A DNA stretch of 64,000 nt from Gp6-AA40 sp963723495 (GCA_963723495.1 CAVRQR010000009.1:682001-746000); one strand, 5' to 3'. Counted from the first letter of the stretch, positions 9,349-21,045 are shown. The notes: a model not told the origin generated them from the sequence alone. A program made the numbers and translations.

Positions 9349-9447
9349 ATGCGCCATGTCGCGAAGGCCGTGCTCGTTGCGGCCGTCGTCGTTGTGATTC
9401 CCAGCCTCGCTCACGCCCAGTCGCTCGGGCCTGGAGGGACGGTATGA
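9349..9447 (+). CDS. 32-residue signal-peptide-only ORF overlapping receptor B
   Basis: ATG at 9349 with a GTGGAGGA ribosome-binding site opens a 32-residue frame (MRHVAKAVLVAAVVVVIPSL, then AHAQ and a short tail). It is a textbook Sec signal peptide with an AHAQ cleavage site and nothing after it. Its TGA overlaps the ATG of receptor B (ATGA, 9444-9447). It may be a translational leader that couples to the receptor, or the remains of a duplicated receptor 5' end. Too short for certainty. Confidence 0.5.
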   Translation: MRHVAKAVLVAAVVVVIPSLAHAQSLGPGGTV

Positions 9448-12400
9448 GTGTGAAGGCGTCCGAGGAAGACACCTCGTTTAAGACCTTATGGCGGGTGGGG
9501 AGCGTCTGTGCGCTCGTCGCGCTCGCCTTGCTCCTCCCGACTACCAGCTACGCCCAGGCGACGCTCGCCGGCGCAGTTCGCGACTCGTCAGGTGCGTTCC
9601 TGCCTGGCGTCACCGTGGAGACTTCCAGCGCCGCGCTGATCGAAAAGGTTCGCACGGCCACGACAGACAGTAGCGGACAGTATCAGATTGTCGATCTGCG
9701 ACCCGGGTCCTACATCGTTACGTTCTCACTCTCGGGGTTCCGCACCGTGCGACGCGAGGGCGTCGAGATCAGCGGTGCCGGTGTCATCACGATCAACGCC
9801 GAGCTGAGTGTCGGCGGCGTCCAGGAGACGATCACCGTGACCGGAGAGACGCCGGTCGTTGAAACACAGACCGTTCGGCGTCAGGCAGTGCTCGAGAACA
9901 AGACGATCTCCGAGTTGCCCGCCGCTCGCGGCTACGGCGCGATCCTGGCTGCGATACCGACCCTGCAGGGTGCCGGTGCGAACTCGTCGTCCTCAGTCAA
10001 CCCGAGTTTCTTCAGCGCGCACGGCGGACCGGGCAACGAGGGACGTGTGATGCTCGACGGTCTGAGCGTCGGTGCCGCGTTCAACGGCGGCGGTGTGTCC
10101 GGCAATGCGTACGACACAGCCAACGCGCAGGAAATGCAGATTTCGATCTCCGGATCGCTTGGTGAGGCGGAAATTGGCGGCCCGATGCTCAACATCGTGC
10201 CCAAGACCGGTGGCAACATCTTCTCCGGCACCGTGTTCGGAAGCGGTGCTGGTGAGTGGGCGCAGGGGAGCAACATCGACGACGAGCTGCGCGCATTCGG
10301 GATCACCGAAGCGGCCGCGTTGATCAAGCTGTGGGACGTGAGCTTTGCGCTCGGTGGGCCAATCAAGCGGGACAAGCTGTGGTTCTTTGCGAACTACCGT
10401 GACGTCGGCAACCACACCGATATCCCGGGGCTTTACGGAAACTTGTACGAGGGCGATGCGTCGCGTTGGGATTACGCGCCGAACAATGCGATCAAGACGC
10501 GCACGGCGACTGCCAAAACCGTGGTCTCGTTTCGCCTGACCACGCAGGCAACGCCGCGCAACAAGTTCAGCTTCTACTACGACTATCAGTGGGACTGCGA
10601 TCAGGGTTCGCAAAGTCTGGAGGACGGCTGCCGGACGAAGGGTGACGACTATAACTTCGGCACCGTCTTCGGTTCGGGTTTCTCATCCGAGGGAAACACC
10701 AACTATTGGGATGCGCGCGAGATCATCTCGCAGGCAACCTGGTCGTCGCCGGTGACCAACAAGCTCCTCCTCGAAGCCGGCTACGCCACGTTCGTCAGCC
10801 GCTGGGGCTGGCAGCCACAGCCCGGCATGATCACGAACCTGGTCCAGATGACGACGGTCGTGCCGACCTTCCGCGTGTACCGCGGCGCCTACAACATCAT
10901 CGACAACTCGCAGAACCCGAATACCTGGCGTGCCTCGGCGACGTACGTGACCGGTGCGCACAACATGAAGTTCGGGTACCAGGGTGCGTATCACGTCGAA
11001 GAGACGATGGATCTCGCCAACGACGCGCAGCTGGCGTTAACCGATCTGACGTTCATTGTCCCCGGGCATGTACTCGGCCGAGATGCGCATCGCGCCCTGG
11101 CAGCAGAGCAACCGCACGCAATATCACGCCTTCTATGCTCAGGATCAGTGGACGCTGGGGCGGATGACGCTGCAGGGTGCGCTCAGATATGACCGTGCCT
11201 GGAGCTGGTTCCCCTCTGATCACAACGGCGCGCCTGAGGCGTCAAGGTGGAACGCCGCGCCGATCACGTTCCCCAAGACGGATGGCGTTACCGGATACAA
11301 CGACATCACGCCACGGGGCGGTCTGGCCTTCGACGTGTTTGGAAACGGCAAGACCTCGCTGAAGGTGAACGTCGGAAAGTACCTGCAGAGCGCGAACAAC
11401 CAGGAGAACTACACCATCAGCAACCCTGCGCTCGATGGTCGCAATGGACGACGAGGGCCGAACTTCCAGACGACGGCGACACGGAACTTCATCGACTTCG
11501 ACGGCGACCACGATCCGGACTGCAATATGCTCGACCCGAACCCGAACGGCGAGTGCATCACACCGCTCGGGAACTTCGCGAATCCGAACGCGTTGACGAT
11601 CGTGAATCCTGACGTGTTGCAGGGCTGGGGAGTGCGCCCGTACGACTGGCAGTGGGGCGCCTCGGTGCAGCAGGAGATCCTGCCGCGCACCTCACTCGAG
11701 GTCGGCTATGCGCGACGGTGGTTCAACAACTTCTTCGTGAATGACAACATCAACATCGGGCCGTCGGACTTCATCGAGACGACAATCACGGCGCCGACCA
11801 ACGCAAAGCTTCCCGACGGTGGCGGCTTCCCTGCGACGTACCAGTTGCTGAGACCAGGCGCGAGCCCGGCCATCCAGAACAGCTATACCTTCGCGAGCGA
11901 CTACGGCGAGTGGACCAACTACTGGCATGGCGTTGACGTGACGGTGAACACGCGTCTGCGCAACGGCCTCACGCTCCAGATCGGGTCGAGCACGGGACGA
12001 GCCGTGACCGACAACTGCGAGGTCGCCGCGCTGGTGCCGGAAGTCTTCAACCCAGCCCTCACGAACCCCTCGCCGTTCACGGCGAGCGTCTACCAGCAGA
12101 CCGACTCGTGCCACAAGGTCGAGTCGTGGCAGACGCAGGTGCGTGGCTTTGCCTCTTACATCATTCCCAAGATTGATGTGCTCGTGAGCAGCATCATGCG
12201 TTTCCAGCCGAATGCAACGTTCGGTGTCGGTGCGACGCCGGAGGGGAACAGCACAGGTCTGTCAGCCAACTACGTGTTGCCGACGGGCCAGCAGGTCAAC
12301 CTATTGTTGCCCGGCACTGAATATGCCGACCGCATCAATCAGGTGGACCTCCGAGTCGGCAAGATCTTCAACATCGGCGGCACGCGCACGAACGTGGCGA

Positions 12401-12537
12401 TCGATCTCCTGAACCTGTTCAACGCCAACACCGGTACGGCGTTCGAGCAGAACTACGGGGACGGGTCGCAGTACCTGCGCCCGACGCAGATCCTCAACCC
12501 GCGATTCGTCCGGTTCAACGTGACGATGGACTTCTGA
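9444..12537 (+). CDS. TonB-dependent receptor B (Oar-like), one frameshift
   Basis: Large outer-membrane receptor for TonB-driven uptake, substrate unknown. A signal peptide ends near TTSYAQA. The N-terminal carboxypeptidase-regulatory domain (LAGAVRDSSGAFLPGVTVET) is followed by the plug (ITVTGETPVVETQTVRRQAV) and a barrel closing with FVRFNVTMDF. The frame changes by +1 near 11060-11066, in CCCCGGG; removing one C gives a smooth FIVPGMYSAEM. Otherwise intact, about 1,030 residues. The domain plan matches receptors C to F, with closely similar N-termini. The start overlaps a signal-peptide-only ORF by ATGA. A long hairpin follows the stop codon. Confidence 0.9.
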
Positions 12538-12538
12538 C

Positions 12539-12609
12539 GCTCCGGGTCTCGGCTTTGGGCTCTCGGCAGAGCCCAAAGCCGAGCCCACCGACCGCCTGGA
12601 GCCCGGAGC
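12539..12609. repeat. Long perfect intergenic hairpin (GGGCTC type)
   Basis: Begins two bases after the receptor B stop. A 16-bp perfect stem, CTCGGCTTTGGGCTCT (12548-12563) with AGAGCCCAAAGCCGAG (12568-12583), has a 4-base loop and an outer pair GCTCCGGG/CCCGGAGC. There is no T run. It could act as a weak terminator or 3' stabiliser. It belongs by design to the degenerate inverted-repeat family seen at 17790, 36722, 38441, 42655 and 61430. Confidence 0.75.
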
Positions 12610-12679
12610 CCAAATCCATCCAGCCGTATCTCACCGATTCAAACGCCCGAATTTGCCGGTATTTTCACTGAGGAATCCC

Positions 12680-12708
12680 TTGATCTGCTGATACTCCGAA
12701 ACTACTAT
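12680..12708 (+). promoter_or_regulatory. Candidate sigma-70-like promoter of receptor C
   Basis: TTGATC at 12680-12685, a 17-base spacer, and TACTAT at 12703-12708, about 100 bases before the receptor C start. Spacer length matches the promoters of receptors D, E and F, but the IclR-type palindrome is not present. Confidence 0.45.
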
Positions 12709-12804
12709 TCGGGCACATTGTTTGCCAGCCTTATGCCGACCTGCCCGGGCGATGTAGTCCGGGACCTGTCACGGTGACCCCTCAAAGCGCGGGAGGAAAG
12801 GTGC

Positions 12805-15800
12805 ATGCGAGTTAGTCTCGTTCGCTGTCTTGCCGTAATGGCGCTGATGGCCGTGCTGCCATCAATTGCTCACGCTCAGTCGTCCATCACGGGCACGATT
12901 CGGGACGCCTCTGGCGCAGTTCTGCCGGGCGTGACCGTTGAGGCCGCCAGTCCAGTGCTCATCGAGAAGGTCCGCTCGACCGTCAGCGACGGGACGGGGC
13001 AGTACCGGCTCACTGAGCTCCTTCCGGGCACCTACAGCTCACCTTCACGCTGCCGGGGTTCAGCCACCGTGAAGCGCGACGGCGTGGAGATTACCGGCGC
13101 CGGCGTCATGACCATCAACCAGGACCTGAAGGTCGGCGAGCTGCAGGAAACCATCACGGTTACCGGCGAGACGCCGATCGTCGATGTGCAGAGCACGCGG
13201 CGGCAGCAGGTCATCAGCGACGAGACGATTAACGCGCTGCCGGCAACGCGCGGCTACAACGCGCTCATCTTCCTCGTGCCCTCGGTGACCGGCGGCAGCA
13301 ATCAGATCGATCTGATGCCCGCGATGCGCATCTTCTACAGCCACGGCGGGCGTGGCAACGAGGGGCGCACCTACGTCGACGGTCTCAGCACCGGGTCCGC
13401 ATTCAACGGTGGCGGCGCCTCCGGGCTACATCATCGACACGGCCAACTCGCAGGAAATGCAGCTGACGCTCTCGGGTGGCCTGGGCGAGACCGAGATGGG
13501 CGGCACCAGCGTCAATTTCATCCCGAAGACGGGCGGCAACAGCTTCTCGGGCCAGGGCTTCTTCAGCACGGCGGGCGAGTGGTCGCAGGGAAACAACATC
13601 GACGATCGCCTTCGCGCCATGGGACTGAGCCAGACGGCTGCGCTCTACAAGAACTGGGACGTGCAGGCTTCGGTTGGCGGTCCCATCATGCGCGACAAGC
13701 TCTGGTTCTTCGGCAACTACCGCGACTTCGGTTCTCACGACGACATCCTCGGGATGTACGCCAACCTGAATCGCCGGCAACCCGAACGCCTGGAGCTACC
13801 TGCCGGATCAGAATCTCAAGGCGCGCAATGCCGTTTCGCGGACAGTCACCGCAATGCGTCTGACGGCGCAGGTCACGCCGCGCAACAAGGTCGGCTTCTT
13901 CTTCGACAACCAGCTCGCGTGCGACGGCTCGTCGCATGCGTTACGACGTCGGACGACTGCCGCCCCGCGTGGCGACGACTGGGTTGCGAGTGGAACGACC
14001 ACGATCGCGCCGGAAGCGGCCAGCGGCGCGCAGGGCACGGCCGGTGGCGCATTCGGGTACGCCGACTCCTGGCAGCGCGTCATGCAGGCCACCTGGAGCT
14101 CGCCGGTGACCAGCCGCTTGTTGCTCGAAGCGGGCGCCTCGACCTACATCAGCAAGTGGGGATGGATGGAGCAGCCGGGCGCGATCCTGAATCTGAATCA
14201 GGTTCAGGAGCAGGCGGCGATGAGCGGAGTCTTTGCGACGGCACACCGTGGTCATGCCTGCCAACCTCACCTATCGCGCGCTCGACTGGAACTTCAACAA
14301 CATGCAGAACCCGACGACGTGGCGGGCTGCGGCGTCCTACGTCACCGGCGCGCACAGCATGAAGGTCGGGTATGTTGCGGCCTACAACCGCACCGACAAC
14401 CTGAACCACTACAACAGCACACGGGTACTCAACTACCGGTTCGCCGGTGGCGTGCCGAATCCAGCTTCGACGATGCAGCTCGGTGACTTCATGATCATGG
14501 CGGACCGGAGCCAGTATCACGCGATTCTACGTGCAGGATCAGTGGACGTTCAACCGCCTGACGCTGCAGGGCGCAGTCCGCTACGACCGTGCGTGGAGCT
14601 GGTCGCCGGAGGGACAGGGTGCGAGGGCACGGACAGGTTCCGGTCCGGCTGCCGGTCTCCTTCCCGGACACCGTCGGTGTGCCCGGATACAACGACATCA
14701 TCGCCGCGCATGGGCGCTGCGTACGATGTCTTCGGCACCGGCAAGACCTCACTGAAGGTCAACCTGGGCCGTTATCTGCAGCCGGCGAACAACCAGGATC
14801 GGTACACGCTGATGAACCCGGCCGGTGCAACACGCGCTTTGCGCGCACGACGAACCGGACCTGGAACGATCGCGGCGGACTCGGCGTCAACGGCGACTTC
14901 GTCCCGCAGTGCGAGTTGATGAATCCGGCGGCCAACGGCGAGTGCGGACCGTGGCAGCAGCCGGCGTTCGGGCAGGCGCTGTCGGCAGCGCCCATCAACC
15001 CCGAGATCCTCGAGGGCTGGGGCGTCCGGCCGTCCGACTGGCAGTTCGGCGCATCGGTTCAGCACGAAGTCCTGCCGCGGACCTCGGTTGAAGTCGGCTA
15101 TCATCGCCGCTGGTTCCAGGGCTTCCTCGGTGACCGACAACCTGGCCTCGACACCGGCCGACTACGTGCAGTACACGTTCACGGCACCGTCGCATCCGTC
15201 GCTTCCCGGGGGCGGTGGCTACCAGCGTGACCTCATTCAACCCCCGCACGAACTTCTCGGCCGCGACCAACTACACGACGTTCGCCAGCGACTACGGCGA
15301 CCAGTACCAGGTACCTGGCACGGCGTCGACGTCAACGTGAACGCTCGCCTGACCAACGGCCTTGTCGTTCAGGGCGGCACCAGCACTGGTCGCGGCGTCC
15401 GGGACAACTGCGAGGTCACGGCAATGGTTCCCGAGTCGCTCCTTACTGCGGCTGGGCCAACCCAGCGATGGGAGCAGATCTCGTCCTGTCACGTCGCCGA
15501 GCCGTGGCTGACGCAGATCCGAGGCCTGACGACCTACGTCATTCCGAAGATCGACGTGCAGCTTGCGGCGAGCTTCCAGTTCAAGCCGGGCACGCTCGGT
15601 CTCGGCGGAAACGACTCCGCGTCCAATGGCAATTCTGTCGACGGCCCGTTACGTCGTCACGAACGCGGTTGCCGGCATTCCGCTCCTCAACAACCAGCAG
15701 ACGGTGAACCTGCTGCTGCCGGGTGAGGTGTATGGCGACTACGTCCGCCAGGTGGACCTCCGCGCCGGCAAGATTCTGCGCTTCGGACGTACCCGCACGC

Positions 15801-15963
15801 TGGTGGCGATCGACGTCTACAACCTGTTCAACTCGAACCCTGGCCTGACTTACCAGGAGGGTTTCGTGGTGCCACCGGAGCAACGACGTCAACGACGTGG
15901 TACAACCCGCAAACGCTGCTGATGCCGCGCTTCGTGCGGTTCAACATCACGACCGACTTTTAA
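12805..15963 (+). pseudogene. TonB-dependent receptor C, broken by at least ten indels
   Basis: Same architecture as receptor B: signal peptide (MAVLPSIAHAQ), regulatory domain (ITGTIRDASGAVLPGVTVEA), plug (ITVTGETPIVDVQSTRRQQV) and barrel ending PRFVRFNITTDF with TAA at 15961. The reading frame moves repeatedly: about 13035 and 13070 (a compensated pair), 13425, 13771, around 13950, 14240, 14520, 14620, 14700, 14830, 15130, 15250-15310, 15640 and 15885. At several sites a single extra base restores the expected receptor sequence, for example GCCTCCGGGCTAC for GCCTCCGGCTAC. All pieces are collinear and conserved, which favours sequencing error over true decay. If real, no functional product could be made. 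Confidence 0.85.
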
Positions 15964-15998
15964 AGCACGAAGATCACGAAGAAGACGAAGACCACAAG

Positions 15999-16032
15999 AG
16001 GGCGGACCTTCCTTTGAGGGTCCGCCCTTTTT
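15999..16032 (+). terminator. Intrinsic terminator after receptor C
   Basis: AGGGCGGACC (15999-16008) pairs with GGTCCGCCCT (16019-16028), followed by TTTTT. It separates receptor C from the CRTAC1/TPR pair, which must therefore have its own promoter or rely on readthrough. Confidence 0.88.
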
Positions 16033-16050
16033 CCTGTACGCTTCTTTCGG

Positions 16051-17791
16051 ATGCTCAGCGCGCTCGACGCTCGTTGTCCTGGTTGCCCTGTCCGGGGCTG
16101 CGTGTGGCGTGCCGCGACGCCGACCAGCGCGCCAGCCGCCCCGGACGCGCCATGGTTCGCGGAGCGTGCGGCGGCCGCCGGTATCGACTTCGTACATTTC
16201 AACGGGATGTCGGGCGAGTACTACTACCCCGAGATCATGGCGCCCGGCGTCGGTCTGCTCGATTACGACAACGACGGCGACCTGGACCTGTACCTGGTGC
16301 AGAGCCAGATGCTCGGGAAGGGCAAGACCGTCAAGGACGCGCTGTCTCCACCGAAGAGCCCGTTGAAGGACCGCTTCTACCGTAACGATCTGACCGTCGG
16401 TCGCCGATGGCAAACGAACGCTGCGCTTCACGGATGTCACGGATCAGACTGGTATCAACATCGAGACCTACGGCATGGGTGTCGCCGCTGCGGACATCGA
16501 CAACGACGGCTTCATCGACGTCTACCGCACCGGCCTTACCGAGAGCGTCATGCTCCGCAACAACGGGAACGGCGACTTTCAGTGACGTGACGGCGAAGAG
16601 CGGCACGATGAACAAGGGCGGCTGGGGTGTGTCCTCTTCGTTCGTCGACTTCGATCGCGACGGCTGGCTCGATCTCTTCGTTGGCAATTATCTGCTCTAC
16701 AGCATCGAAGCCGACATCGACTGCCTGTCGGTCACCGGTCAGCACGACTACTGCCCGCCGAACAGCTACCGGCCGCAGCCGAGCAAGCTGTATCGCAATC
16801 GTGGCGATGGCACCTTTGTCGATGTCACGCGTGCGGCGCTCGAGGGTGGCGCATACGGGCCGGCACTCGGTGTGTCGACGGCCGACTTCGACAACGACGG
16901 ATGGCTCGACATCTACGTCGGCAACGACGGCACGGCCAACCAGCTCTGGATGAACCAGAAGAACGGCCGGTTCAGGGACATGGCCTTTCTCAACGGCGCC
17001 GCCGTCAACGGCCAGGGCAATGCCGAAGCCAGCATGGGCATCGATGCGGGTGACTTCGACAACGATGGCGACGAAGACCTCTTCATCACCAACTGGCTGG
17101 CTCAGATGAACATCCTGTATCTGAACACCGGCAGCGGCGTCTTCGAGGATCGCAAGGCGGCGTCAGGGCTGGGCGCCCCGAGCCTGGCGAAGACCGGCTT
17201 TGGCACGGCGTGGTTCGACTTCGACAACGACTCCTTGCTCGACCTCATCACACTCAATGGCAGCGTCTCGATGATCGAGGCGCAGGCCGCGCCAAGGATC
17301 CGTTTCCGCTGAAGATGCTCAACCAGCTGTTTCGGAACCAGGGTGACGGGCGGTTCGAGGACGTGTCGGCTCGCGGCGGTGAGCCGTTCAAGCTGCTCGA
17401 CGTGAGCAGGGGCGCGGCGTTCGGGGACATCGACAACGATGGCGACGTCGACGTGGTCGTCGGCACGGCCAGCGGTCCCACCCGTCTGTTCGTGAACAAC
17501 GTCGGCAATCAGGAACCATTGGCTCGGCCTGCGACTGACGGGAGTCGGTGGACGCGACATGATCGGCGCGCGCGTGCGGTGGTGCCACGGAGCGCGGGTC
17601 CGACGCTCTGGCGGCGGTCGCGTTCCGATGGCAGCTATGCGTCCGCCAACGATCCTCGCGTGCTGGTCGGGCTTGGGACGTCCACCGAGCCGGTCACCGT
17701 GCGCGTGCAATGGCCGGACGGCAAAATGGAGGAGTGCGGCAACCAGCCCATCGACCGTTGGGCCACGCTGAAGCAGGGGAGTGGGAAGTGA
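16051..17791 (+). pseudogene. CRTAC1-type FG-GAP/ASPIC-UnbV lipoprotein, frameshifted
   Basis: Secreted, probably lipid-anchored beta-propeller. A lipobox is visible in an alternative frame just after the ATG (VLVALSGAACG). Several FG-GAP/VCBS calcium-binding repeats follow (LLDYDNDGDLDLYLVQ, ADIDNDGFIDVY, DFDRDGWLDLFVGN, DFDNDGWLDIYVGND, GDFDNDGDEDLFITN). The C-terminal part is an ASPIC/UnbV domain (LVGLGTSTEPVTVRVQWPDG). Frame changes occur near 16060, 16100, 16395, 16574 (an extra G before ACTTTC), 17285 and 17520-17570. Such proteins often sit beside SusC-like receptors in Acidobacteriota and Planctomycetota; their function is unproven. The stop overlaps the next gene by GTGA. Confidence 0.85.
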
Positions 17792-19640
17792 AACTTCTCA
17801 ACTCCCAACTCCCAACTCCCAATTCCCAATTCCCAACGTCGAACTTCCCGCGCGGGAAACATCAGCGGCAGTTGGAAGTTGGGAGTTGGGGCTTGGGAGT
17901 TGTCATCGCGTTGATGCTGGTCGCCGGCTGCAGTTCGTCCAGTCAACCTTCGAACTCGCCGTCCGCGGCTCCGAAGATGCTCGACGTAACCCTGCCGGAT
18001 CTGTCGCGCATGGATCCGTCAGTGCAGGAGCAGGTGCGGCAGCGGTACCAGTCGATGCTCGACACGCATCAAAAGCCGGGCGTCGACCGACGAGGAGCGC
18101 GGAAAAGCGTACGGGAACATCGGCATGGTGCTGCAGGCCGGCGAGTACTACGATGCGGCCGAGCCCGCCTACCTCAATGCGCAGGCGTTGATGCCGCGCG
18201 AGCCGCGATGGCCGTACTTCCTCGCGCATCTGCATAAGAGCGGGGGCGACACAGCTGAAGTCGATTGCCGCCTTCAACCGGGTCCTCGAGATCTCTCCGA
18301 ACGACGTGCCGACGTTGATCTGGCTGGGCCGGGCGTATCTGGATCAAGGGCAGGCGGACAAGGCGGAACCGGTGTTCGAGCGAGCGCGTCAACTGGCGCC
18401 GCAGGTGCCCTCAGTACTCGTCGGCCTCGGACAGGCCGCGCTTGCGCGGCGCGACTTCGGCCGGGCGGCGTCGACACTCGAAGAAGCACTCACTCTCGAT
18501 CCCAGTCTGCAGAGCGTTCATTCACCGCTCGCGATGGCCTATCGCGGCCTCGGTGATACGGCGAAGGCCGAGGAGCATCTCAAGCTGTGGAAGAACACCG
18601 AGGTCCTCGTGCCGGATCCATTCCGCCAGCGAACTCGATCTCGCGCTCGAGAGCGGCCTGTCGTACGAGCTGCGCGGCGTGCGCGCGCTCGAACAGAACG
18701 ACTACAAGGCCGCCGCCGACTTCTTCAAGAAAGGAGTCGACATCACGCCAGGGACGTCCGCGCTCGGACGGTCGCTGCGTCACAAGCTCGGGACGGCGCT
18801 CTACATGAGCGGCGACGTACCCGGGGCGGTGAAGTGGTTCGATGAAACGCTGCGGATGGCCCCCGACGAGGGACTCGACGAAACCGCGGCCAAGGCGCAT
18901 TACAGCCTTGGCGTGCTGATGGCGTCGAGCGGGCGCAGCCCGGAGGCCATCACGCCATCTGTCGGCGGCTGTGCGTTTCAGCCCGAACTATGTCGAGGCG
19001 TATCAGGCGCTCGCCGACGCGCTGCGGCGAAGCGGTCGAGTCGAGCAGTCGATGACGCAGTATGCCGAGGCGCTCAGGGTCAATCCGAAAGCAGCCGACG
19101 CGCGATTCGGATACGGCATGGCGCTCGTCCGACTGGGACGGTATCGCGAGGCGCGTGACTGGTTCGACGAGGCTTCACGACTCCATCCCGACCGCCCGGA
19201 TTTCCCGTACGCGCTCGCGCGGCTGCTGGCTGCGGCGCCCGACGATCGCGTGCGCGATGGTCAGCGAGCGCAGGCGATCATCGAGCGCCTGGTGCAGAGC
19301 GAACAAGACGATCGACCTTGGCGAGACGATGGCGATGGCGCTGGCCGAACGAGGGCAGTTCGCAGAAGCCGTCGCAATCCAGCGTCAGCTGATGGAGGCG
19401 TCGAGTCGACAAGGTCTCGACGCGGTCACCAAACGCATGGCCGCGAATCTTCTGCGCTACGAGCGTGGTCAGCCGTGCCGCATGCCATGGACCCCAGACG
19501 ACCCGATCCACTCGCCGGGACCACCCGTTGACCCTGATCTGCTCTCCTCGGCGCCGACGGTCGGCTGCGCCATAGTCCGGATAGCCCGCCTCTCGGGCGC
19601 ACTGCTCACTCTGAATCGAACATTATTGTTTGCCGAATAG
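17788..19640 (+). pseudogene. TPR-repeat lipoprotein partner of CRTAC1, frameshifted
   Basis: Lipoprotein with a lipobox (GVVIALMLVAGCSSSS) and about eight tetratricopeptide repeats, for example PTLIWLGRAYLDQGQADKAE, KAHYSLGVLMASSGRSPEA and ARFGYGMALVRLGRYREARD. GTG 17788 overlaps the CRTAC1 stop by four bases, so translation is probably coupled. The first 35 codons run through a heptamer inverted repeat (see 17790-17902), giving an unusually long n-region before the hydrophobic core; TTG 17893 would skip it. Frame changes are near 18085, 18250, 18620, 18950 and 19305. The C-terminal end is uncertain. It likely forms an envelope protein scaffold together with the CRTAC1 partner; this is inference. 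Confidence 0.8.
17790..17902. repeat. Heptamer inverted repeat inside a coding region (ACTCCCA type)
   Basis: The left arm is a run of ACTCCCA-like units (17799-17837) and the right arm is their degenerate reverse complement (17871-17902). Between them is a short palindrome, TTCCCGCGCGGGAA (17845-17858). The element lies in frame between the GTG start and the signal-peptide core of the TPR lipoprotein. The same unit appears at 60158-60186 and, more diverged, at 42655-42728. Confidence 0.75.
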
Positions 19641-19757
19641 GGTCGATCAGACATTTGTGTCTGTTCGTTCGATGATCCTTTTCATTTTTCCTCTATCTAG
19701 AATGAACCCGGCTCGAGCGTTCCTCCGGTCGCGAGGACGCCCCCAGAGAGGTGAGTG

Positions 19758-20987
19758 ATGAATCAAGCTGACACCGCGTGGATGTTGATCTCAACGGCCC
19801 TGGTCCTGCTGATGACGCCAGCCCTGGCCTTTTTCTATGGCGGGCTCGTCCGCAGCAAGAACGCGCTGAACACGATGATGATGAGTTTCATCTCATTAGG
19901 GTTCGTCGGCGTGTTGTGGGCGTTGGTCGGTTATTCGCTCGCGTTGACGACGGGCAACAACTGGCTTGGAGATCTGTCGCTCGCGTTCCTCAATGGCGTC
20001 GGTCTCGAGCCAACCGGCGCCGTGCTGCCGATCACCATTCCGCACGCGCTCTACATGGCCTACCAGGCGACGTTCTGCATCATCACCGCCGCGCTGATCT
20101 CCGGAGCGATCGTCGAGCGGATGCGGTTCTCGGCGTACCTCGTGTTCATTTGCCTCTGGTCGCTCGTCGTCTATGCGCCGCTCGCGCACTGGGTCTGGGG
20201 CGGTGGCTGGCTCGCGGACATGGGCGCGTGGGATTTCGCAGGTGGAACCGTCGTGCACGTGAACGCGGGTGTGGCGGCCCTGGTTGCTGCGCTCGTCGTC
20301 GGCAAGCGCTCCGACTACGGGCACGCGTCGATCCTTCCGCACAACATTCCGACCGTTTTGCTTGGTGCGGGTCTGCTCTGGTTCGGGTGGTTCGGCTTCA
20401 ATGCCGGTAGCGCGCTTGCCGCCAGCCCGATTGCCGGTCTCGCCTTCGTCGAACGACGATGCTGGCGCCGGCCGCGACACTGGTGGTCTGGACGTTCCTC
20501 GACATCATGCGTTCCGGCAAGCCGACGGCAGTGGGCTGCCGCGACGGCGATTGTCGTCGGGTTGGTGGCGATCACGCCCGCGGCTGGCTTCATCAGCCCG
20601 ATGAACGCCATCTTCCTCGGCGCCATCGCGGCAGTGCCGAGCTATCTTGGGCTGATCATCCGGTCCAAGACCTCGCTCGACGATTCACTCGACGTCGTAG
20701 CCGCGCACGGTGTTGGTGGAACGGTCGGAGCCATCCTGACGGGAGTCTTCGCCGAGAAAAGCCTGAACGGCGTATTCGATGGCGCCATTGCCGGCAATCC
20801 CGGACAGGTCGGCATCCAGGCAGTCGCGGTTCTGACGGCGATCGTCTACAGCGGCGCGATGAGCTTCATCCTGCTCAAGGTCATTTCGTTGTTTATTCCG
20901 CTCCGCGCGACGGTGGCTGACGAGGCCACCGGCCTCGACGTGACGATGCACGGTGAGGAAGCGTATCTGCACGGAGCCGGCGAGTAG
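19758..20987 (+). CDS. amtB: Ammonium transporter AmtB
   Basis: Inner-membrane Amt/Rh channel for ammonium. About eleven transmembrane segments are visible, starting at ISTALVLLMTPALAFFYGG. Pore features present are the gate phenylalanine (ATFCIITAAL), the tryptophan-rich loop (HWVWGGGWLADMGAWDFAGG) and the twin histidines (VVHVNAGVAAL and VAAHGVGGTVGAIL). The stretch 20451-20537 is read out of frame: two extra bases near 20451 and one extra T at 20537 cancel, and the alternative frame gives the expected helix (MLAPAATLVVWTFLDIM). ATG 19758 follows AGAGAGGTG well; an in-frame GTG at 19755 is less likely. No glnK lies beside it. Confidence 0.93.
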   Translation: MNQADTAWMLISTALVLLMTPALAFFYGGLVRSKNALNTMMMSFISLGFVGVLWALVGYSLALTTGNNWLGDLSLAFLNGVGLEPTGAVLPITIPHALYMAYQATFCIITAALISGAIVERMRFSAYLVFICLWSLVVYAPLAHWVWGGGWLADMGAWDFAGGTVVHVNAGVAALVAALVVGKRSDYGHASILPHNIPTVLLGAGLLWFGWFGFNAGSALAASPIAGLAFVERRCWRRPRHWWSGRSSTSCVPASRRQWAAATAIVVGLVAITPAAGFISPMNAIFLGAIAAVPSYLGLIIRSKTSLDDSLDVVAAHGVGGTVGAILTGVFAEKSLNGVFDGAIAGNPGQVGIQAVAVLTAIVYSGAMSFILLKVISLFIPLRATVADEATGLDVTMHGEEAYLHGAGE

Positions 20988-21010
20988 CGGCGACCTATAC
21001 TTACCTCTCC

Positions 21011-21045
21011 GACACCGAGGCGCCACCAAGGGTGCCTCGGGTGTC
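21011..21045 (+). terminator. Hairpin after amtB, no T run
   Basis: GACACCGAGGC (21011-21021) pairs with GCCTCGGGTGTC (21034-21045) with one bulge. It is 24 bases past the amtB stop and may act as a terminator or transcript stabiliser. Confidence 0.5.

Noticed and set aside
12805..15963. Programmed ribosomal frameshifting as the cause of the broken frames
   Set aside because: There are too many sites, with no common slippery sequence or downstream structure, in unrelated gene families; local sequence error is far simpler.
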